From Bdellovibrio sp. (GTDB taxonomy: Bacteria > Bdellovibrionota > UBA1018), in assembly GCA_016185105.1 (NCBI GenBank), contig JACPOE010000051.1, positions 1 to 36,930 on the forward strand: DNA of 36,930 nucleotides. Direction: 5' to 3'. How positions within the stretch are numbered: the first letter of the stretch is position 1; every line of letters starts with the position of its first letter. A program made the position numbers and the translations under genes. Below, in pieces: positions 32,476 through 36,930 of the stretch. Under the pieces are notes generated by a model, which was not told where the DNA came from, did not search any database, and was given only the letters and a program-made list of their open reading frames with translations.

Positions 32476-33159
32476 CTAAGCGTGGGTGTGTTCCCCTGCT
32501 TTTAAAACATCAGGAGGAGAGGGGATTCCGAAGATCCCAAGCGCTCTATCATAATGACGGAAAGATTCCTTTGAATCATCTAGGACTCTTCTTCCAGGAC
32601 AAAGGATAGGCTCGTTTGGAAACTCAAGGTCATCCACACTCTGGTTGACGATGGCTGCCGGAATGCACTTTTCAGAGATTTCCTGCAAAACCGTCTCAAA
32701 TCGTTTCTGATCTCTTTCTTCCGTCAAATCGAGCTCTGCAACTCCCTCGGGGAGGTAGCGATAAATCGGGGGAACCTCTACCGACCAGAGCATCGGCGGT
32801 GAATAAAGAGGCTTAAACTGAGGATTGGCGTGTGAAATTTTCCGGTGTGCGACGCTGGTATTTAGATCCACCACTTCGCCATATTGGGTGGCTACCCAGA
32901 AATGGAAATTTTGCCCCCAACACCCGGCCCAAATGGGTGCCATGTCTTCTAAAATCTCGATCCAGCCAACCTGGCCGTACATCACCCGAGATTCGATCCC
33001 AAACTTCTTCAGGGCCTCTACACAGGCGGCAGCGACTAGAAGTGGGTAATCCCCACGGTCACCGGTAATCCGGTCGACTACTTTAGTCACCACTCTTGAG
33101 ACATTGGCAATAATAGGCAAAGGGGTTGTTTCTACCACTACTGAGACTGAATTCGACAT
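32476..33159 (-). CDS. Transglutaminase-like fold protein
   Basis: 227 residues, no signal peptide. Residues ~33-100 have the order of a transglutaminase-like Cys-His-Asp site: C46 in LLVAAACVEALKKFGIESRV, H86 in NFHFWVA and D98 in VVDLN. The rest, including a PPMLWSVEVPPIYRYLPEGV stretch, is not recognised. The catalytic geometry is inferred from motif order only; the protein may be a cysteine peptidase, a cyclase or inactive. It is third in a minus-strand operon, 13 bases after the DUF423 gene and behind the aromatic amino acid hydroxylase. Confidence 0.55.
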   Translation of the reverse strand: MSNSVSVVVETTPLPIIANVSRVVTKVVDRITGDRGDYPLLVAAACVEALKKFGIESRVMYGQVGWIEILEDMAPIWAGCWGQNFHFWVATQYGEVVDLNTSVAHRKISHANPQFKPLYSPPMLWSVEVPPIYRYLPEGVAELDLTEERDQKRFETVLQEISEKCIPAAIVNQSVDDLEFPNEPILCPGRRVLDDSKESFRHYDRALGIFGIPSPPDVLKAGEHTHA

Positions 33160-33172
33160 AGGCCCTCTAGGA

Positions 33173-33541
33173 TTATGAGCGAAATGCTAAAAAAGCAAAT
33201 CCGATCCACCCAACCAGAAAAGAAACCCCTCCTAGAGGGGTTATCATCCCCAGAAAATGGAGATCGGTCAGAGCTAAAGCATAAAGGCTTCCAGAAAAAA
33301 GAACAATTCCTGCTGAAAAGGCCATACCTGGCCAGGAAGTATCCATTGAACCCTGGGATGCCCCCCAAACTCCTAGAAGAATCAACGCTAGAGCATGCCA
33401 CATCTGATACTGGATTCCGATTTGGTAAATGGAGAAGGCTTTTTCAGTCAGTCTCTCTTTCAAGAAATGGCCCCCAAAGGCCCCTAAAACTACTCCGAAA
33501 AAAGCCGACATCGCTCCAATCAAAATCCACTGCTTGTTCAT
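33173..33541 (-). CDS. DUF423 small membrane protein
   Basis: 122 residues with four hydrophobic segments. Family marks are GAMSAFFGVVLGAFGGHFLK at the N-terminus, YQIGIQYQMWHALALILLG and the C-terminal MITPLGGVSFLVGWIGFAFL. This is the DUF423 (YgdD-like) family of inner-membrane proteins of unknown function. The ATG overlaps the stop of the aromatic amino acid hydroxylase in an ATGA. An antisense frame of almost the same length exists on the other strand but has no family features. Confidence 0.9.
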   Translation of the reverse strand: MNKQWILIGAMSAFFGVVLGAFGGHFLKERLTEKAFSIYQIGIQYQMWHALALILLGVWGASQGSMDTSWPGMAFSAGIVLFSGSLYALALTDLHFLGMITPLGGVSFLVGWIGFAFLAFRS

Positions 33542-35256
33542 AATAACTCTAATCCGCGTTGAATAATTTCCTTTAACTCAGAGGAAGTCCTGCTGATCTC
33601 TGTCAAACTCTTGCGCAACTTTTCACAGAGTTCTGCTGAGTTTTCAACCGGAGCCTTTTGAGTTTCGATCAGTTCCAGAAGTTCATACCTTAGCAACCAA
33701 TCTTGTGGAAATTTTCTTTCCAGAGTCTCGAATATTTCTTCTAGCTGATGAAGAGAGCCTGAATTCCATCCGCCTGCCTCCCTTAGCTGCCTGATTTTTG
33801 AATAGAGAGCGTTCAAACCTTCATTTTCTGGGGTGAGATTAGACTTCTGTCTAGCTGGGGTCTGGTGAAACCCGCCCGTAGCATCTAGGTACTTAGCCCG
33901 ATCTGCGGCCCCCCCGAAAACGGAAACTACCTTGGTACCACAGAGCATGTCGTACTCACCCCATTCAGGCTGGAATAGAAGTTCTTTTCCGCAGGTCACG
34001 GTGCAATCCTTGAAGGTCAGAAGGACAAGCTCCCCTTTTTCAAGATGCTTTCCAATGAGCTTTCCTTCCACCTGAACCCCTGAAGAAAATCGCAACTGAA
34101 TTTTTCCGTCGCGGGCAATGGCTTTGGCTTTTTCCAAATCGGCTTCGGTCACCCGCTCGATGGGCGTCCCAAATCCTTCCGGATGACGCTTAGGTCCTTG
34201 CCCCTCGATTTCGTGGTCATAAACACTGAGCTGGGAGGGACCCCGAAATTTGAGGTAAAAAGGCCGTCCGCTCGTGTCGACCCGAATGTCTGAAAGAATT
34301 CCACTGATCTGTGCCCCTGAATCAAACTGAGTCGTCGTCACTGTCCCAGCCTTGTGTGCCCTCCTTAAACCCTCCAAGCCGCCGATCCGAAATGCCATCG
34401 TCTCAGATAATTCTTCTAGTCCACGCCCCAGAGTCTGAAAGTCCGGAGCTACGAAAAGCTGGGGTTGTGGGCGTGTAATATCAAACCCAGTATGTACACA
34501 CTCAATCGAAAAAGGGATTTTAGATACTGTGGCTCCTAGACAATGGTAACTCTCTGAAACAGAGGAAAGCAGACCCGCACCGTAGATTTTAGGATTTTTT
34601 AGATCTCCAATCAGGCCATATTCAAAAGTCCACCAACCCATTCGCATCAACAGCGTCGCTTCGCTGATATCTCGTTGAGCCAGAATTGCATTCTCCAGAC
34701 GAACCTCCGCGGCCTTAATGTCCCGTTCCGTAGACTCAGGATCTTCCTTGGTATCAGAAAGGTGTCTGACCGCATTGTAAACATTCATATCCTGGTCAGA
34801 ATAAATAGCTTTTCGAGAGACTTCGCCATACTCACGCAGGTAGGCCGCATATTCTGGGTCAGCAATAATTGGTGCATGACCTGCAGCTTCGTGAACAATA
34901 TCCGGCGCGGGAGTGTACCCCAGGTGTTCGTGTTTTCGCATATCGCAAGCAATAGGCAGGATTCCCATGGATAAAAACTCCATAAATACAGCCGATGGAA
35001 TAAATCCGGTTACTGGCACTGCACGCCATCCGAACTTCTCGAGCTTGCGACTCATGTCCGAGACTAGAGGAATTTTATCTGTTGAAATTCCAGTTTCTTC
35101 CAAGCCGCGAAGGTATTTTTGATGAGCATATTTGGAAAAAAACGCCTTGGAGATTTTTAGAATGTACCTCCAGCTCGCGTGATCAATAGCTGTATACAGA
35201 GATGGATCTTGATCTGAAATATATGTCCGTAGATAAGCCGGTATTTTAGCCATCAT
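33538..35256 (-). CDS. Aromatic amino acid hydroxylase (phenylalanine-4-hydroxylase family) with long C-terminal part
   Basis: Iron- and pterin-dependent hydroxylase. The catalytic core (about 1-290) has the iron ligands H122 and H127 in PDIVHEAAGHAPII and E212 in GWWTFEYGLIG, with the preceding pterin-side block VTGFIPSAVFMEFLSMG. Short bacterial phenylalanine hydroxylases are about 260-300 residues; this one is 572. The C-terminal ~280 residues include beta-rich repeats and a helical end and are not a regulatory ACT domain. Similar long forms are known in Bacteroidetes and Bdellovibrio-like bacteria. It leads a three-gene operon with DUF423 and a transglutaminase-like gene. ATG at 35256 or 35253; GGGGG lies just upstream. 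Confidence 0.88.
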   Translation of the reverse strand: MMAKIPAYLRTYISDQDPSLYTAIDHASWRYILKISKAFFSKYAHQKYLRGLEETGISTDKIPLVSDMSRKLEKFGWRAVPVTGFIPSAVFMEFLSMGILPIACDMRKHEHLGYTPAPDIVHEAAGHAPIIADPEYAAYLREYGEVSRKAIYSDQDMNVYNAVRHLSDTKEDPESTERDIKAAEVRLENAILAQRDISEATLLMRMGWWTFEYGLIGDLKNPKIYGAGLLSSVSESYHCLGATVSKIPFSIECVHTGFDITRPQPQLFVAPDFQTLGRGLEELSETMAFRIGGLEGLRRAHKAGTVTTTQFDSGAQISGILSDIRVDTSGRPFYLKFRGPSQLSVYDHEIEGQGPKRHPEGFGTPIERVTEADLEKAKAIARDGKIQLRFSSGVQVEGKLIGKHLEKGELVLLTFKDCTVTCGKELLFQPEWGEYDMLCGTKVVSVFGGAADRAKYLDATGGFHQTPARQKSNLTPENEGLNALYSKIRQLREAGGWNSGSLHQLEEIFETLERKFPQDWLLRYELLELIETQKAPVENSAELCEKLRKSLTEISRTSSELKEIIQRGLELL

Positions 35257-35368
35257 AGTGCCCCCTGGAGTTTCCGAAAAAAAGATATCTTATTCAATCT
35301 GAGTGCGCCATCGAATCTTCAGAGAAGAAAACGCTGGCCTTCGTTTGTCGCCCAATGTAAAAAATTGT

Positions 35369-35575
35369 ATGGAAAAAATGTCCCAAAACCAGCTGAAATC
35401 GGGTCAGTCCGACTCACCCAAGAATGACATAAGGCCGGAGGAAGAACACACCGGTTCGATTTGGTCCCATCCTTATATGGTGTACATCGTGTTAACGGTC
35501 GTACTTTTTGTCGGGCTGCTGATTATTGGGTGGTTTGCTTACAGCGGCGGTTGGATTCCTAGCCGCTCTTCCTAA
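35369..35575 (+). CDS. Small single-pass membrane protein
   Basis: 68 residues from the ATG at 35369; a longer frame to 35303 exists, but its first 22 residues look non-coding. The N-terminal ~35 residues are polar, then one strong membrane helix at about 38-57 (VYIVLTVVLFVGLLIIGWFA), and a short tail. I do not recognise it. No strong ribosome binding site is visible, so the call rests mainly on the clean membrane helix. Confidence 0.5.
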   Translation: MEKMSQNQLKSGQSDSPKNDIRPEEEHTGSIWSHPYMVYIVLTVVLFVGLLIIGWFAYSGGWIPSRSS

Positions 35576-35655
35576 GATTTAGAGATTCAGAAAACTCTGG
35601 TTCTTTTTAGATTTCAGGGATATCGAATTGCGATTCAAACGCGAGGATCATCTCT

Positions 35656-36402
35656 ATGAGCCCAAATCAACGGACGCCCTCTTCAAAGAAAACCGCCCTC
35701 GTGACCGGGGGGTCCCGAGGAATCGGAAAAGCCATCGTCTCCAGATTCAAAGAGGAAGGGTGGAACGTAGCAACCTGCGCGACACGGGCGTCCTCATTGA
35801 CTGAAAGCCCAGCGGACCTTACTGTCGAGTGCGACGTAGCCAACCAAAAGCAAGTCCGCGCCATGATCGATCAGACAGTCGCAAAGTTTGGAAAAATTGA
35901 TGCCTTGGTAAATAACGCAGGCTTCTCTGGAAGTAATCCTTTGTCACCGGATTCTTCTGACGAAATGTGGCATCGGATCGTGGACATCAACCTGCATGGC
36001 ACCTATTATTTTTGTAAATACGGGGCACCCCATATTCCGAATGGGACAGGTCATATCGTAAATATTGCCTCGGTCCTGGCCCTTAAGGGGGTTCCGGATC
36101 AAACAGCTTACTGTGCGGCCAAACACGCGGTTTTGGGTTTCTCGCGGGCTTTTTCCCACGAGATGGCACCCAGAAAAATCACGGTCAATACGCTTTGTCC
36201 GGGCTGGGTCGATACCGATATGGGAATTGGACGAATCCAAGCCATTGGGATGACCGTGGATCAGGTAGATAAGACGGTCCCTCTGGGCAGATTGATTCGC
36301 CCAGAGGAAATTGCTGATTTTGTGTATTTTCTGTGCACGTCGAAAGCAGCGAGTATGATCACAGGCCATCCCCTCACCATCGATGGTGGCTCTTTGGTTT
36401 AA
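35656..36402 (+). CDS. Short-chain dehydrogenase/reductase (FabG-like)
   Basis: 248 residues. TGGSRGIG at 17-24, NNAG at 86-89, the catalytic set S139, Y152 and K156 in AYCAAKHA, and the C-terminal block LCPGWVDTDMG followed by ITGHPLTIDGGSLV, all standard for classical NADP-dependent SDRs such as 3-oxoacyl-ACP reductases and acetoacetyl-CoA reductases. GAGGA lies 9 bases before the ATG. A hotdog thioesterase gene follows in the convergent orientation, which would fit acyl metabolism, but the substrate is not readable from the sequence. Confidence 0.92.
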   Translation: MSPNQRTPSSKKTALVTGGSRGIGKAIVSRFKEEGWNVATCATRASSLTESPADLTVECDVANQKQVRAMIDQTVAKFGKIDALVNNAGFSGSNPLSPDSSDEMWHRIVDINLHGTYYFCKYGAPHIPNGTGHIVNIASVLALKGVPDQTAYCAAKHAVLGFSRAFSHEMAPRKITVNTLCPGWVDTDMGIGRIQAIGMTVDQVDKTVPLGRLIRPEEIADFVYFLCTSKAASMITGHPLTIDGGSLV

Positions 36403-36427
36403 TCGCTTGTGGCACTTGTTTTTTCGG

Positions 36428-36883
36428 CTATTGACCGCCACTGACGATATTAAAAGTAGCTGAACCCATTGCGACAGGCGCTTTGTCCCCTTTTCTATAA
36501 AGGTAGCCGTGAAGGACACAAAGCCTTTTCCCCCTAAAGATGACTTCGGTTTTAGCCACCAGGCGATCACCCAAATCAATGGGCTTTAGATAATTAATTT
36601 TAAGTTCAACAGTAGAGCAAAAATCTCTGGGACCCAAGCTAGAAAATACCGCAGCACCAAAAGCATAATCCATAAAAGAGGAGACTACGCCACCATGAAC
36701 CCTCTTAGCGGGAGAGAGATGGTCTTCACGAATATCTAGTCCTACCTCTGCTCGGTATTTTTTCCGGTCTAATCGAATCAGCTTATATCCTAACCAAGTT
36801 CCAAACTTGTCCGGATATTGATAATTTTCAAGACCGAATTTTTTTCCGACTGGAATTCCGCGCGCTTTCTTCATAGCATTCAC
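36428..36883 (-). CDS. Hotdog-fold thioesterase (PaaI/4HBT-like)
   Basis: 151 residues from a GTG, or 148 from the ATG at 36874. The 4HBT/PaaI core shows SPAKRVHGGVVSSFMDYAFG, where HGG and the following acidic residue mark the acyl-CoA thioesterase site, and the strand block STVELKINYLKPIDLGDRLV. The N-terminal ~30 residues are an extra segment seen in longer relatives. Substrate unknown. It faces the SDR gene tail to tail across 25 bases. Confidence 0.85.
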   Translation of the reverse strand: MNAMKKARGIPVGKKFGLENYQYPDKFGTWLGYKLIRLDRKKYRAEVGLDIREDHLSPAKRVHGGVVSSFMDYAFGAAVFSSLGPRDFCSTVELKINYLKPIDLGDRLVAKTEVIFRGKRLCVLHGYLYRKGDKAPVAMGSATFNIVSGGQ

Positions 36884-36930
36884 GCTAGCACGGAATGAAT
36901 CTTCAGTCCAAGCAACGGCTTACGCCTTAC

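Noticed and set aside
33175..33543. A 122-residue plus-strand frame opposite the DUF423 gene
   Set aside because: It is an almost exact antisense shadow of a recognised membrane protein family, and its own sequence has no domain features.

Overview
The window reads as an ordinary, densely packed chromosome segment from a motile, flagellated Gram-negative bacterium. The best guess is a member of Bdellovibrionota (Bdellovibrio-like). The guess rests on two tandem short flagellins of 277 residues, an LpxH-type lipid A enzyme, TrmFO, a KimA-like transporter, a long aromatic amino acid hydroxylase, and a local stator operon that resembles no enterobacterial arrangement. This is inferred from gene content, since no database search was possible. 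No rRNA, tRNA, insertion sequence, phage gene or CRISPR array was seen.

Layout. 1-3829 (+): a TPR protein, an unlisted 58-residue protein, a family 9 glycosyltransferase and a hypothetical protein form one tight operon. 3826-5196 (-): rarA. 5260-7789 (+): nadK, which appears broken by an internal deletion, followed by recN. 7786-8969 (-): an LpxH-like phosphoesterase behind a FlaG-like protein. 9081-9893 (+): a short-chain dehydrogenase. 9979-12057 (-): two flagellins, each behind a recognisable sigma-28-type promoter. The first promoter drives an unusually long leader of about 300 nt with strong predicted RNA structure. 12302-13270 (-): a MeaB/ArgK GTPase. 13296-14447 (+): an M48-like membrane protein interrupted by an in-frame TGA and lacking its HExxH zinc site. 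14459-15643 (-): a putative lipoprotein with a Pro/Ala-rich tail.

15810-23396 (+) is the most interesting block. It encodes a secreted protein that is probably an outer-membrane barrel, a TPR lipoprotein, a membrane-anchored FliG-like protein with a large duplicated periplasmic domain, a cyclic-nucleotide-binding protein, a MotA-like and a MotB-like stator pair, and a zinc-ribbon/SH3 membrane protein. Overlapping starts and stops tie most of them into one transcription unit. Together they suggest an ion-driven, envelope-spanning motor in which the FliG-like partner sits in the inner membrane through its own periplasmic domain, much like a FliF-FliG fusion, and may be gated by a cyclic nucleotide.

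23355-27442 (-): an operon of a DedA protein, a frameshifted M14 carboxypeptidase, a TrmA/RlmD-type methyltransferase and an ArnT/PMT-like glycosyltransferase. 27454-29792 (+): trmFO and an EamA transporter. 29794-31623 (-): a KimA-like permease. 31748-32470 (+): a basic hypothetical protein. 32476-35256 (-): an aromatic amino acid hydroxylase, a DUF423 protein and a transglutaminase-like protein in one operon. 35369-36402 (+): a small membrane protein and a second short-chain dehydrogenase. 36428-36883 (-): a hotdog thioesterase.

Three genes (nadK, the M14 peptidase and the M48-like gene) each carry one disruption. In an otherwise intact segment this points either to sequence or assembly errors or to genuine decay; the raw sequence cannot separate the two.
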